From positions 6,693 to 70,692 of the forward strand of contig NZ_JALKAL010000011.1 of assembly GCF_023015765.1 (NCBI RefSeq): DNA of 64,000 nucleotides. The letters are read 5' to 3'. The notes beneath the pieces were generated by a model, which was not told where the DNA came from, ran no database searches, and saw only the letters and a program-made list of their open reading frames with translations. The position numbers and the translations under genes are program-made. Shown here piece by piece: positions 1 to 9,481 of this stretch. Within the stretch, counting starts at the first letter, position 1. Every line of letters begins with the position of its first letter. This DNA is from Ornithinimicrobium sp. F0845. Lineage in GTDB: Bacteria; Actinomycetota; Actinomycetes; Actinomycetales; Dermatophilaceae.

Positions 1-3000
1 CGTTCAGCTCGGACAGCACGTCGTCGCTGACCGCGCCGGTGCCGCCGACGACCACGATGTTGCTCGCGCCCAGGTCGGTGATCACCGCGGCCGTGGCCTC
101 CGGCAGGCTGCCCTGACGGGTCAGGACCACCGGCACACCCTGGCCACCGGCGGCCGAGGCCGCCGTCAACGCATCGGCCAGCGCCAGGCCGGTGCCCATG
201 TCGCCCTGACCGGTGGCCACGAACACCGTGTCGACCGACCCGTACTCGGCCGCGATCAGCGCGGCCGTCTCATACCGGTTGGCCCCGGCGATGCGGCGCA
301 CGTCGGCGCCGGTGGCGGCCAGGTCGGCCTCCACCCCGGCATCCACCGAGCCGGTGCCACCGACGATGACGACCTCGGCCGGGGCCAGCGCCGCCAACGC
401 ATCCCAGGTGGCGTTCGGGATGCGGTCGGCCTTGACCAGCAGGATCGGTGCCGGGTCACCCTCGGGCGTGGTGTCGGGGATGAACCCCAGCGCCCCGACC
501 GCACCGGCCGCGCCCGCGGCCAGGGCGTCGGCCCCGTCCGCGGACTCGGTGCCGTTAGCGATGTACACCGTGTCCACACCCTCGGGGAACTCCGCCGCGA
601 TCTCACCCGCAGTGGCATACCGGTCCGCACCAAAGACCCGCTGCACCGTCGCCGGCTCCACCGGGGCATCGGCCACGGTCAACGTCACCGGCACGTCCAC
701 CACCGGGTTTGCCGGGTCGTTGGACTCCACGCACAGGTTGGCGGTGTAGTCACCCTCGGCCAGGCCCGTGGAGTCCAGACCCACCGTGACCGCCTGGCTG
801 CCGCCGGCGGCGACGGTGCCACTGGTCGGGTCGACCGTCAGCCACGGCACATCCACAGCCTCACACGCGGGCAGCACCTCGGCCGCCTCGTAGGAGACGG
901 TGTCCACACCGATGTAGTCGCTGGCCGTGCCGAAGAGACCGCCGTCGGGCACGTGGTGCCGGAACGCGACCCGACCGGTGGTCGGGGCGTCCAGGCCCTC
1001 GATCGTCGCGGTGTATTCCGTCCACTCAGCCGGGTAGCCGTAGGGGGCGAGCTCCTCGTTGATCGTGAGCAGCACCGTGTCGAAGTCACCCACGGTGTCG
1101 TAGCCGGTGCCCACGTCGGTGGAGTCACCGCTGGTGGACAGCCGGACCTCCACGCGATCGGCGTAGCCGTCACCGGTGCTGCGCGAGTAGAAGGACAGCT
1201 GAGAACCGTTGACCAGGTCCAACTCAGGCGTCACCAGCCAGGTGCTGATGTCGCCCACCTCGCCGGTGCCGTTGTAGTTGGCGCCCGCGTAGGAGTCCTC
1301 AGGACCGTCGTGCGAGGGGAACACCTCGGCGGCGTTGCCCTGGAACCAGCTGGTCCCACCCACCGGCTCACTGGTGTTGGTGATGGCCCAGCCTGCGGCA
1401 GGCAGACCCGCAACATCCTCGAAGCCCTCGGAGAGCGAGGCCACGTGAGGCACCGCCGCGGGCTCGACCACTGCCGGGGCGGCGGGGCCGCTCTCGGCCT
1501 CGGTCGAGGCGTTGGCGCGGCTCGTGCCCTGCGGCAGGTCGACACGCTCGACCGTGCCCGCAGCCTCGGCGGTGCCCGCAGCCTCGACCTCGGCGATCTC
1601 GAACTCCAGGTCAGCCGATCCGACGTTGCCGACCGTCAGGGTGTGCTCGGTCGTCGTGTCCGGCTCCTGGCTGCCCTCGATCGAGGTCGGGTCCACGGTG
1701 ATGGCCGGGGCGTCGGCCACGGTCAGGGTGACCGGGACCGTGACGACCGGGTTCTCCGGGTCGTTGCTCTCGACGCACAGCTGGGTGGTGTAGTCGCCGT
1801 TGGCCAGGCCGGCCGAGTCGAACGACGCGGTGACCTCGGTGGAGCCGTCGGGTGCCGTCGTGCCCGAGGTCGGGTCGACGCTCAACCAGTCGGCGCCGCA
1901 CGCCTCGGCTGTGCCCTCACCCTCGATGGTGTAGGCGAGGTCGCTGAAGTCTCCGACGAGGGACTGGATCGAGGTCCAGTCCGTGACTCCCAGCCCGAAC
2001 AGGTTGTTCGGGTCGATGAGCATGCCCAACTCGCCGGAGGGCGTGCCCTGGTACCAGTTCCACCGGTCGTTCAGGTCGACATTGTCCTCGATTGTCGGCC
2101 ACACGGACAGCCAGTAGGTGCCGGCGTCCAGGTCGAGCGCGCCATCGTTGGCCGCCACGACGTCGAGGGTGATCTCGTCGTCCACGATGCTCACCTCGGC
2201 GTCACCCGGCGCTGCGGTGTGTGACCAGACCACGTCTCCCGGGACACCACCGTCGTCGGCGAAGATCTCCCAGTCGATGGCGGGCGACCGGGTGTCCAGG
2301 TCACCGGTGTTCCAGAAGCCCGGGGTGTAGAGCGAGGTGAGTGACTCGTCCGACGCAAGGGTGAAGTCGTCAGCGGAGAAGACGCCACCACCGTTGTTGG
2401 GGAAGTCGTCGCTGACAATGCCGCTCGTGCCGTTGACGGCCTGCTCGGCGAGAACCACTGAGCCATCTCCGGTCTCGGCGACAAACTCCCACGTCAGGTC
2501 CTCGCCGCCGGTGTTACCGATGGTGAGGGTCTGCGTGGTCACCGTGTCGGTGGGCTGGGTCGACTCAAGGTCGGCCGGGTCCACGTCGATGACCGGCGGG
2601 TCGGTCGGCACCTCGGTGCTGGCCGTGCGCACGGCGACCGGGAAGTGCGGGTCGGCGATGTCGACGCCGTCCGCGTGCTGGTCGGAGGTCTCCAGCGTCA
2701 CTCGACCGTGCGACCACGCACCGACGGTGCCACCGGAAACGTTGGCCGTGACGACGATCTCCTGCTCAGCACCCGGCTCCAGGCTGAAGGTCTCGGGGGT
2801 CACGGTGACCGTGACACCCGCGGGGGCCTCCACCACGGCGGTGTAGCTGGCCGGGCCCTGGGCGATCGAGGTGACCGTCCGGGTCCACGAGCACTCGCCC
2901 TCGCAGGCGGTCTCGACGAAGGCCGGCAGGTTCAGCGTCGACGGATCGCCGCCGATCGCCGGGTTGGCCGCCACGAAGTTCTCGCTGGTCTCATCGAGCG

Positions 3001-4945
3001 AGACGCCCGCGCGACCGGCCTGGTCGATGTTGATGCGACCGGAGCCGATGTCGAAGGCGTCGGCCGGCGTAGAGCCGTCCTCCTTGAGCAGGCCCTCGTA
3101 GTCGGCGGTGGTGGCCATCACCGACCGAATCTCGGTCGGGGTCAGGTCCGGGTAGATCTCACGCATCAGCGCAGCCATGCCGGCAGCGTGCGGTGCGGCC
3201 ATCGAGGTGCCGCTGATCACGCCATACTGCAGCGGGTCACCGCCGGACTCCGCGTAGGCGGCAAGGATGTTGACACCCGGGGCGGCCACCGTCGGGGCGA
3301 GCATGTCGAACTGGCTGGGACCGCGGGAGCTGAAACCGGCCACCAGGTCGGTCCAGGTGTCGTCCTCGACGAGCACCACGTCGGTGCCGATGGACACCTC
3401 GGTGGGGTCGTTGGCGGTGACGTAGTCACGCAGCGCCTGACCGGACTCGAGGGTGATCATCACCGCCGGGATGGTGGTGGTCGTCAGACCGCCGGGCGCC
3501 GTGGGCGGACCACTCACGTTGTTGTAGAGCACGGCCGCGATCGCACCAGCAGCCTGGGCGTTCTCGACCTTGACCTGGAAGGTGCAGTCACCGCGCTGGA
3601 TCAGCGCGATGTCACCGTCCATGGAGTCGGCCGGGAACGCGACGCAGCCGTTGCCGTTGCCGGGGCTCACCGTCTCGGCGTCAGCCACCTCGCCGGTGTA
3701 GACCTCGGTGATGGCGGGGCCGTCGCCCGGGAAGCCGGGAACGCCCACCAGCTCGGCGGGGGCACCGTCGTTGGTCACCGAGACCGGGTTGCCGAACACG
3801 CGCTTGTGGGTCGTCGCAGCGACCGAGAGGTTCCACGGGCCGGTCTTGGCGACCGTGCTCGCGCCGGGACCGTCGTTGCCGCCCGAGGCGGAGACGCTGA
3901 TGCCGGCGTCGTGGGCCTCCAGGAAGGCCAGGTCGACCGCGTCGAGCCACGGGTTGTCCGTGCCCGAGATGGAGTAGTTGATGACGTCGACGTTGTCCGT
4001 GATGGCCTGGTCGACAGCCGCGATCGTCGCGCTGCCCGGGCAGCCTGGGTTGCAGACCTTGTAGGAGATCACGTTGGCGTGCGGGGCGACACCGGAGACC
4101 TCGCGCTCAAAGTCCGCGGTGCCCAGGGTGAACTCAGCCGTGTGGGCGTTGCCGGCCATGGTGCTGCCGGTGTGGCTGCCGTGGCCGTCGGTGTCACGGG
4201 CGGTCGGGCCGTTGAAGGTGTAGGCACCGATGAGCTTGTCGTTGCACTCGAAGCCCGTCTCAGTGTTGCACGCGCCCAGGAAGACGCCCGCGCCGTTGGG
4301 GTTGGTGTGGGTGTAGCCGTCACCTCCGGTTGCGGCGAAGGAGGGGTGGTCGGGGTTCACGCCGCTGTCGATCATCGCGACGATGAGGCCCTCGCCCTTC
4401 GTGGCGATCTCCGGTGCGTTGGCGCCGTCCCAGGCGGCCGCACTCTTGATGACCTCGTGGCTGACGTCGGTCTCCATCTCGTGGACGGTGTCCGGGAAGA
4501 CCGCAGTGACGCCGTCGATGTCCCACAGCTGGGCGGCCTCGTCCGCGTCGGCCTCGACCGCGATGGCGTTGAGGACGTTCTCGTAGGTGAAGGCCACCTC
4601 GACGCTGCGGCCGAGGGTCGCGTTGATCTCGCCCTCCAGTGCCGCGTGCCCGTCGGCGACCTTCTCGGCGTATGCCGCGGTGCTGCCCGAGCTGCTGGCC
4701 GCGAACTGGCTGACCGAGGGCTCCTCCAGCTGGACGATCCACAAGCCGGTCTCGCTGTCGACCCCCTCGAGTGCCTCGCGGGCGGACTGCGCGCTGTCGG
4801 CCGATGCCGAGGTCTCCGCCTCGGCGGTCAGCGATGGGGCGTGATCAGAGTCTGGCGCGGACGGTTGCGCCGTGACGACTGGCGCCCCCGACACAACGAG
4901 CGCCAGGGCCGCCGCGAACGCGGTCGGCCCAGTGCGTAACTTCAT
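1..4945 (-). CDS. Large secreted subtilisin-like protease with cell-wall-binding repeats (C-terminus beyond window)
   Basis: S8-family serine protease, exported and probably held at the cell surface. It runs off the left edge: 1,648 codons are visible. The ATG at 4943-4945 follows GAGGAGAG and opens a signal peptide of about 26 residues. After an I9-like propeptide come the catalytic Asp (MIDSGV, near residue 191), His (HGSHTGS, near 253) and Ser (GTSMAAPHAAG, near 580). A PA domain is inserted at about 410-515. Downstream lie Ig/BACON-like repeats sharing CVESNDP, a choice-of-anchor-J module (GFEDVAGL, about 1165-1345) and, from about 1430, cell-wall-binding type-2 units (VFGADRYATA, VIVGGTGSV, RIAGANRYETA). 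The fold and export are clear from motifs; attachment through the terminal repeats is inferred from that family. It is monocistronic. The opposite strand is open over long stretches, but that is a GC artefact. Confidence 0.93.
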   Translation of the reverse strand, partial: MKLRTGPTAFAAALALVVSGAPVVTAQPSAPDSDHAPSLTAEAETSASADSAQSAREALEGVDSETGLWIVQLEEPSVSQFAASSSGSTAAYAEKVADGHAALEGEINATLGRSVEVAFTYENVLNAIAVEADADEAAQLWDIDGVTAVFPDTVHEMETDVSHEVIKSAAAWDGANAPEIATKGEGLIVAMIDSGVNPDHPSFAATGGDGYTHTNPNGAGVFLGACNTETGFECNDKLIGAYTFNGPTARDTDGHGSHTGSTMAGNAHTAEFTLGTADFEREVSGVAPHANVISYKVCNPGCPGSATIAAVDQAITDNVDVINYSISGTDNPWLDAVDLAFLEAHDAGISVSASGGNDGPGASTVAKTGPWNLSVAATTHKRVFGNPVSVTNDGAPAELVGVPGFPGDGPAITEVYTGEVADAETVSPGNGNGCVAFPADSMDGDIALIQRGDCTFQVKVENAQAAGAIAAVLYNNVSGPPTAPGGLTTTTIPAVMITLESGQALRDYVTANDPTEVSIGTDVVLVEDDTWTDLVAGFSSRGPSQFDMLAPTVAAPGVNILAAYAESGGDPLQYGVISGTSMAAPHAAGMAALMREIYPDLTPTEIRSVMATTADYEGLLKEDGSTPADAFDIGSGRINIDQAGRAGVSLDETSENFVAANPAIGGDPSTLNLPAFVETACEGECSWTRTVTSIAQGPASYTAVVEAPAGVTVTVTPETFSLEPGAEQEIVVTANVSGGTVGAWSHGRVTLETSDQHADGVDIADPHFPVAVRTASTEVPTDPPVIDVDPADLESTQPTDTVTTQTLTIGNTGGEDLTWEFVAETGDGSVVLAEQAVNGTSGIVSDDFPNNGGGVFSADDFTLASDESLTSLYTPGFWNTGDLDTRSPAIDWEIFADDGGVPGDVVWSHTAAPGDAEVSIVDDEITLDVVAANDGALDLDAGTYWLSVWPTIEDNVDLNDRWNWYQGTPSGELGMLIDPNNLFGLGVTDWTSIQSLVGDFSDLAYTIEGEGTAEACGADWLSVDPTSGTTAPDGSTEVTASFDSAGLANGDYTTQLCVESNDPENPVVTVPVTLTVADAPAITVDPTSIEGSQEPDTTTEHTLTVGNVGSADLEFEIAEVEAAGTAEAAGTVERVDLPQGTSRANASTEAESGPAAPAVVEPAAVPHVASLSEGFEDVAGLPAAGWAITNTSEPVGGTSWFQGNAAEVFPSHDGPEDSYAGANYNGTGEVGDISTWLVTPELDLVNGSQLSFYSRSTGDGYADRVEVRLSTSGDSTDVGTGYDTVGDFDTVLLTINEELAPYGYPAEWTEYTATIEGLDAPTTGRVAFRHHVPDGGLFGTASDYIGVDTVSYEAAEVLPACEAVDVPWLTVDPTSGTVAAGGSQAVTVGLDSTGLAEGDYTANLCVESNDPANPVVDVPVTLTVADAPVEPATVQRVFGADRYATAGEIAAEFPEGVDTVYIANGTESADGADALAAGAAGAVGALGFIPDTTPEGDPAPILLVKADRIPNATWDALAALAPAEVVIVGGTGSVDAGVEADLAATGADVRRIAGANRYETAALIAAEYGSVDTVFVATGQGDMGTGLALADALTAASAAGGQGVPVVLTRQGSLPEATAAVITDLGASNIVVVGGTGAVSDDVLSELN

Positions 4946-5249
4946 GGATCTCTCCTCGTGAATGCTGGTGTCATCTCCCTGACCCCCGTGCTCGGACCCC
5001 ATCGAGCACGTGCCCAGCGACGATCACCTAGTGCGACGCTGCGGTCGCACCGGTGAAAGTGCGCATGGCACTGGGGGTGCCCCGACCGGCAGCACCAACC
5101 CCCGCCGATCAAGAGTGCTTGCAGCCTAGGTGGCCCTTCGTCGCCTCACAATGGCTGGGCGCGGGGCGCGTAGTAAAGACTTCGTAAAGGAATGTTAAGG
5201 GTCGGTCCGAGGTCGCTGCCACCCGGGGAATAGACCGTCCCGCCAGGCT
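4946..5249. other. Intergenic region upstream of the subtilase gene
   Basis: 304 bases without a supported gene, between two minus-strand genes. It must hold the subtilase promoter. The part next to the phosphotransferase stop is unusually AT-rich and contains three hexamer-like units spaced 11 bp apart (see 5173-5205). No convincing hairpin with a T-run was seen. Confidence 0.6.
5173..5205. promoter_or_regulatory. Three 11-bp-spaced direct repeats, candidate OmpR-type response-regulator site
   Basis: GTAAAG at 5173, GTAAAG at 5184 and TTAAGG at 5195 lie exactly 11 bp apart. An 11-bp direct-repeat spacing is typical of OmpR/PhoP-family response-regulator boxes. The site is about 230 bp upstream of the subtilase start, so it could control that gene. 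Which regulator binds is unknown. Confidence 0.35.
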
Positions 5250-6209
5250 CTAGAGCACCAGCGCCGGCGAGTCGCGCCAGGCCTGCAGCGGGTGCTGGAG
5301 TCCGTCCGCGAGCAGCGGGAGCTGCGGCACGAGCGCGAACGCACCGATGAGCTGCAGGTTGCGCGCGGTGTCCATGACACGCTGCAGGTCCGGGTCCACC
5401 GTGCGCATCCCGAGCGGACCCGCCGCGGCGTTGTAGGCCTCCACCGCCTCCGGCCCCTGCCCCGCCAGGTCCCACTCGACCGGCCCGAGGCACACGTCCT
5501 CGAAGTCACCGAAGAGCAGACCGTCCCGGCACCGGATCACGTTGTGGGAGGGCGCGTCCCCCTGGATCGGCTGGAGGTCCACCGACGGGAACCGGTCACG
5601 GAACGCGGCCGCACTGCCGAGCACCGGCCGCAGCGCGTGCCACTCCGAGAACGCCCGGTCAAGGTCCTCGTCAGTGAGGTGCGGAGAGCCCTCCAGGGAC
5701 TCCAGCAGCGCCGGCAACCCGTCGTTGAAGGGTGACAGGAAAGGCAGCAGCCCGGGGTAGGCCATCAGGGCCGCGTGCAGGGCGGCGGACAGCGCGTGGT
5801 CCGCCGCGGCATACGGCTCGTGGTCGTCCGCGACGTCGGCCAGCTCCCAGAAGGTGATGGAGAAGTCGTCCTCCCGGACCGGCTCGAGCGGCACCAGCGG
5901 GGACGGTCGCACGGCCGGGACGTTCTGGTGGCGCAGCCAGTCGGCGACGTCCAGCTCGCGCTGCTGCTTGCGGGTGAGCTGCTCCGGGGTCGTCCCGGGC
6001 GCCAGGACGACCGGGATCCGCGCGACCACCGGCGAGGGGCTCAGGTGGATGACCAGCGAGAAGACGTTGTGCAGGATCCGCGTCTCCTCGACCAGCAGAC
6101 CGAGATCGGTGGCGGCGTTGAAGGCGGCCTCGGTGGCGACCGTGGTGCGGGCGGCCAGTTCCTCCGGGGTGAGCACGACATCGGGCATACCCCATGGTGC
6201 CATCGGCAT
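5250..6209 (-). CDS. Aminoglycoside-phosphotransferase-like kinase family protein
   Basis: 319-residue cytoplasmic protein of the APH/choline-kinase-like fold. The phosphotransfer region reads IQGDAPSHNVI (a Brenner-type motif with Gln in place of the usual His) followed about 15 residues on by FGDFEDVCLGP, where D-x-D/E should bind metal. An N-lobe segment VVARIPVV precedes it. The ATG at 6207-6209 was chosen because GAGGGGCGG lies immediately upstream; upstream in-frame codons lack a ribosome-binding site and would run into the promoter of the divergent peptidase gene. The substrate cannot be told from sequence: relatives phosphorylate small molecules such as sugars, choline or antibiotics. 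The His-to-Gln change in the Brenner motif is unusual and may alter activity. Confidence 0.72.
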   Translation of the reverse strand: MPMAPWGMPDVVLTPEELAARTTVATEAAFNAATDLGLLVEETRILHNVFSLVIHLSPSPVVARIPVVLAPGTTPEQLTRKQQRELDVADWLRHQNVPAVRPSPLVPLEPVREDDFSITFWELADVADDHEPYAAADHALSAALHAALMAYPGLLPFLSPFNDGLPALLESLEGSPHLTDEDLDRAFSEWHALRPVLGSAAAFRDRFPSVDLQPIQGDAPSHNVIRCRDGLLFGDFEDVCLGPVEWDLAGQGPEAVEAYNAAAGPLGMRTVDPDLQRVMDTARNLQLIGAFALVPQLPLLADGLQHPLQAWRDSPALVL

Positions 6210-6307
6210 CCGCCCCTCGCAGCCGGAGCCCCGAACGGCTGCGTCCTGACCATATTGTGATCTGCCGATGGCCTGCTGCGGCGGGGCCGGGTGTTCCAAT
6301 GGGCAGT

Positions 6308-8368
6308 ATGACGAACCCGCTCCTGTCTCCCTCGAGCCTGCCCTTCGCCCTGCCCGACTACGCCACCATCACCGCCGACCAGGTTCGTGAGGCCGTGGAG
6401 ACGGGGATGCGTGAGCAACTCCAGGAGCTCGAGCAGATCGCGGCGGACCCCGCGCAGGCGACGGTCGAGAACGTGGTGCACGCCTGGGAGCGCAGTGGCG
6501 CCACGCTGGACCGGGCGACGGCCGCCTTCTGGGTGGCCCGCGCGGCGCACGCCACCCCGGAGCGGGACGCCGTGTGGACGGCCCTGTCACCGCAGCTCGC
6601 CGCGCACAGTGACGCGATCCTGCTCCACCGCGGTCTCTACGACCGGCTCCGGGCCCTCGCCGCGCGCGCCGAGAGCGGCGCCGTCGAGCTCGACGAGCAG
6701 GACTCCTACTGGCTGCAGAAGCGACTCACGGACTACGAGCGCGGCGGGATCGGGCTCGGCGAGACCGACCAGCAGCGGCTGCGCGACCTAAACAGTGCGC
6801 TGGCCACCCTGTCGGTGGAGTTCGAGCAGGTGCTCACCGCCGGCCGCAACGCCGCCGCCGTACACGTCACGGACGAGCGGCAGCTCGCGGGACTCTCCAC
6901 GGACGAGAAGGCCACCCTCCGCACCGCCGCGCAGGACCGGGAGCTGGACGGCTGGCTGGTGCCGATCGTCAACACCTCCGGCCAGCCCCTGCTGGACGTG
7001 CTGGAGGACCGCGGGCTGCGCGAGCAGATCTACCGGGCCTCGGTCGACCGAGGCCTGTCGGGCGACCACGACACCCGTGACCTGCTGGTGCGGATCGCCC
7101 GCCTGCGCGGGGAGCGGGCGAGGCTGCTCGGCTACCCCCACCACGCGGCATACTCCCACGAGATCACCTGTGCCAGGACCACCGGCGCCGTCAACGACCT
7201 GCTCGGCCGGCTCGCTCCCGGTGTCGTCGAGATCGCCGAGCGGGAGGCGGAGGTGCTGGCCGAGCGGCTGGAGGCCGTCGAGCCCGGCGCGAGCCTCCAG
7301 CCGTGGGACTGGCAGTTCCTGGCCGCGCGGGAGGCTGCCGAGAGCAGCTTCGACACCGACCGGCTCAAGCCCTACCTGGAGTTCGAGCGGGTGCTGCGGG
7401 ACGGGGTGTTCGCGGCGGCCACCGCGCTCTACGGCATCACCTTCCACGAGCGGCCGGAGCTGGTGGGCTACACCGACCAGACCCGGGTCTTCGAGGTGCG
7501 CGAGGAGGACGGGTCGATCCTGGGCGCGGTGCTGATCGACCCCTACACCCGACCCACCAAGAAGGGCGGGGCGTGGATGACCTCACTCGTCCGACAGTCG
7601 CAGCTGACCGGGGACCTGCCGGTGGTCACCAACACGTGCAACGTGCCGCCCCCGGCCCCCGGCTCGCCGAGCCTGATGACCTGGTCCAACGTGATCACCC
7701 TGTTCCACGAGTTCGGCCACGACGTGCACGGGCTGCTCTCCGACGTGCGCTATCCCTCGCGCTCTGGCACGGCCGTCCCGCGCGACTTCGTCGAGTTCCC
7801 CAGCCAGGTCAACGAGATCTGGGCCTGGGAGCCGTCCCTCCTCGCGCAGTACGCACGTCACCACGAGACCGGCGAGCCGCTGCCGGCGGAGTGGGTGGAG
7901 GCCCTGGTCGCCTCGCGGCAGGAGACCGGTTACCACACGCTGGAGCTGCTCAAGGCGATGCTCCTGGACCAGGCCTGGCACCAGACGCCGCTGGAGGAGC
8001 TGCCGGAAGACGGCGCGGGCGTCGAGGCCTTCGAGACGGCGGCGCTGGAGCGCGCCGGGGTGGCCTTCCCGCTCGTTCCGCCGCGCTATCGCTCGGCCTA
8101 CTTCGCGCACATCTTCGCCGGCGGCTACTCCGCGGGCTACTACTCCTACCTGTGGTCCGAGGTCATGGACGCGGACACCGTCGCCTGGTTCCGCGACAAC
8201 GGCAGTATGTCGCGCGCCGCCGGTGAGCGCTTCCGTCGCCAGCTGCTGGGGCGGGGTGGGTCGATCGAGGCGATGGACACCTACCGACGCTTCCGCGGCG
8301 CCGACCCGGACGTGTCGCATCTGTTGGTCCGCCTCGGACTCGGTGCGGACGCGGGAGCGCGCGCGTAG
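6308..8368 (+). CDS. M3-family zinc metallopeptidase (oligopeptidase A/Dcp type)
   Basis: 686-residue cytosolic oligopeptidase. The zinc motif HEFGH lies at residues 467-471 and the third ligand is probably E496 (in DFVEFPSQ), 25 residues later as in M3 enzymes. The length equals that of OpdA/dipeptidyl carboxypeptidase. It should cut short peptides, for example signal-peptide debris or nutrient peptides. The start is ATG 6308 (TNPLLSP...); a Met three codons earlier at 6299 is possible, and neither has a strong ribosome-binding site. The gene is divergent from the kinase-like gene, with about 100 bp between them. It ends just before a palindromic repeat that could terminate transcription. 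Confidence 0.92.
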   Translation: MTNPLLSPSSLPFALPDYATITADQVREAVETGMREQLQELEQIAADPAQATVENVVHAWERSGATLDRATAAFWVARAAHATPERDAVWTALSPQLAAHSDAILLHRGLYDRLRALAARAESGAVELDEQDSYWLQKRLTDYERGGIGLGETDQQRLRDLNSALATLSVEFEQVLTAGRNAAAVHVTDERQLAGLSTDEKATLRTAAQDRELDGWLVPIVNTSGQPLLDVLEDRGLREQIYRASVDRGLSGDHDTRDLLVRIARLRGERARLLGYPHHAAYSHEITCARTTGAVNDLLGRLAPGVVEIAEREAEVLAERLEAVEPGASLQPWDWQFLAAREAAESSFDTDRLKPYLEFERVLRDGVFAAATALYGITFHERPELVGYTDQTRVFEVREEDGSILGAVLIDPYTRPTKKGGAWMTSLVRQSQLTGDLPVVTNTCNVPPPAPGSPSLMTWSNVITLFHEFGHDVHGLLSDVRYPSRSGTAVPRDFVEFPSQVNEIWAWEPSLLAQYARHHETGEPLPAEWVEALVASRQETGYHTLELLKAMLLDQAWHQTPLEELPEDGAGVEAFETAALERAGVAFPLVPPRYRSAYFAHIFAGGYSAGYYSYLWSEVMDADTVAWFRDNGSMSRAAGERFRRQLLGRGGSIEAMDTYRRFRGADPDVSHLLVRLGLGADAGARA

Positions 8369-8436
8369 CCGACGCTCGCCCACCAGGCCTCAGCCTTCGC
8401 CAGCCCCAGTCCCCGCGAGCCACAGTCCCCGCCACC

Positions 8437-8518
8437 CCACCCGTCTTCGAGCGCCTAGACGTTCCTCAAGCCGGTTGCAGTCGGCCCGAAGAACGCGGAG
8501 GCGCTCGAAGACGGGTGG
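8437..8518. repeat. Intergenic palindromic repeat, copy 1 (possible terminator)
   Basis: A perfect 20-bp inverted repeat: arm 8437-8456 begins CCACCCGTCTTCGAG and its exact complement is at 8499-8518, with a 42-base centre. The centre carries TGCAGTCGGCCCGAAGAAC (8476-8494), which recurs exactly at 55243-55261 between shorter arms of the same sequence. It sits 70 bp after the M3 peptidase stop, so it may also act as a terminator. The remaining bases of this gap (8519-8610) show nothing recognisable. Confidence 0.75.
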
Positions 8519-8621
8519 CTGGGCGGGGAGGCATCCGGCGCGGGGGATGGTGGTCGAGGGCGGTGTGGGTAGGGCACGTCAGCCCGGACAGTGGGTGAGC
8601 GGCGGCACAGGTGAGGGGCGC

Positions 8622-8634
8622 CTACGATCAGCGG
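8622..8634 (+). promoter_or_regulatory. Candidate leaderless -10 element
   Basis: TACGAT at 8622-8627 followed by six bases and then GTG 8635. This is the arrangement expected when transcription starts at the first base of the start codon. No clear -35 is visible. Confidence 0.45.
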
Positions 8635-9456
8635 GTGCCCGATCCGCTGCCACCGGCTGTGACCGACGAGGGGCCCGTGCGCTGGTCCATCTCCGTGCGG
8701 GACACCATCAGCGGTGAGGTCATCCACGAGCACGCCCCCGACCGCCTCCTGTCGACCGCAAGCGTGGCCAAGGTTCTCGCCCTCGTGGACCTTGCGGCCC
8801 GGTCGGTCGCTGGCGAGATCGACCTCCGCGAGGTCATCGAGCGGCCGGCTGGTCGGGCGGTCGCGGACTCCGGGCTCTGGCAGCACCTCACCGTCGAAAG
8901 TTTGACCCTGTCGGACGTTGCCGTCCTCGTGGCGGCGACCAGCGACAACTGGGCGACCAACGCCCTGATCGACCGACTCACGATCGAGGCGGTGCAGGGC
9001 CGTGCCGCCCGACTGGTCCCGGGAGGTTCCACCCTGCACGACTACGTCCGGGATGAGCGGACAGGTGATGATCCGACGACACTGAGCCACGGGTGCGCGG
9101 ACGACTGGACCCTGCTCCTCACTGACCTGGCCCGCGGCAGCTGCGTCGACGAGGCCACCGCCCAACAGGTGCGCACATGGTTGTCGCTGAACACCGACCT
9201 GTCGATGGTGGCCTCGGCCCTGCACCTCGACCCGCTGGCCCACACCGGCGCCGACCTCGGCGTGCGGCTGTGGAACAAGACCGGGACCGATGTCGGGGTG
9301 CGGGCGGACGTCGGCGTGGTCAGCAGCGGCTCCCGGTCACTGTCCTACGCCTGCGTCGCGAACTGGGCGGACGACGGGACGCGCGCGACCCGCAGGCAGG
9401 TCCTGGACACCATGCGCGCCCTCGGCGAGTTCGTCCGTGCGCACGTCAGCGGCTGA
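8635..9456 (+). CDS. Class A beta-lactamase-like serine hydrolase
   Basis: 273-residue protein with the full class A beta-lactamase active-site set: S43-V-A-K46 (SxxK), S103-D-N105 (SDN) and K215-T-G (KTG). The spacing between them is close to that of real class A enzymes. No signal peptide is visible with either start (GTG 8635, preferred for the -10-like TACGAT just upstream, or GTG 8611 eight codons earlier), which is odd for an enzyme that should act on extracellular beta-lactams. It may therefore be a cytoplasmic or differently exported esterase/amidase of the same fold. No regulator gene is adjacent, and whether it gives resistance cannot be judged. Confidence 0.82.
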   Translation: MPDPLPPAVTDEGPVRWSISVRDTISGEVIHEHAPDRLLSTASVAKVLALVDLAARSVAGEIDLREVIERPAGRAVADSGLWQHLTVESLTLSDVAVLVAATSDNWATNALIDRLTIEAVQGRAARLVPGGSTLHDYVRDERTGDDPTTLSHGCADDWTLLLTDLARGSCVDEATAQQVRTWLSLNTDLSMVASALHLDPLAHTGADLGVRLWNKTGTDVGVRADVGVVSSGSRSLSYACVANWADDGTRATRRQVLDTMRALGEFVRAHVSG

Positions 9457-9481
9457 CGACCGGGGACTCAGCCCATCGGAC

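Noticed and set aside
953-2224. Long open frame opposite the subtilase (423 codons, plus strand), and a 764-codon one at 2645-4939
   Set aside because: Low-complexity Arg/Gly/Val-rich translations antisense to a clear protease; in DNA this GC-rich the complementary frame stays open by chance.
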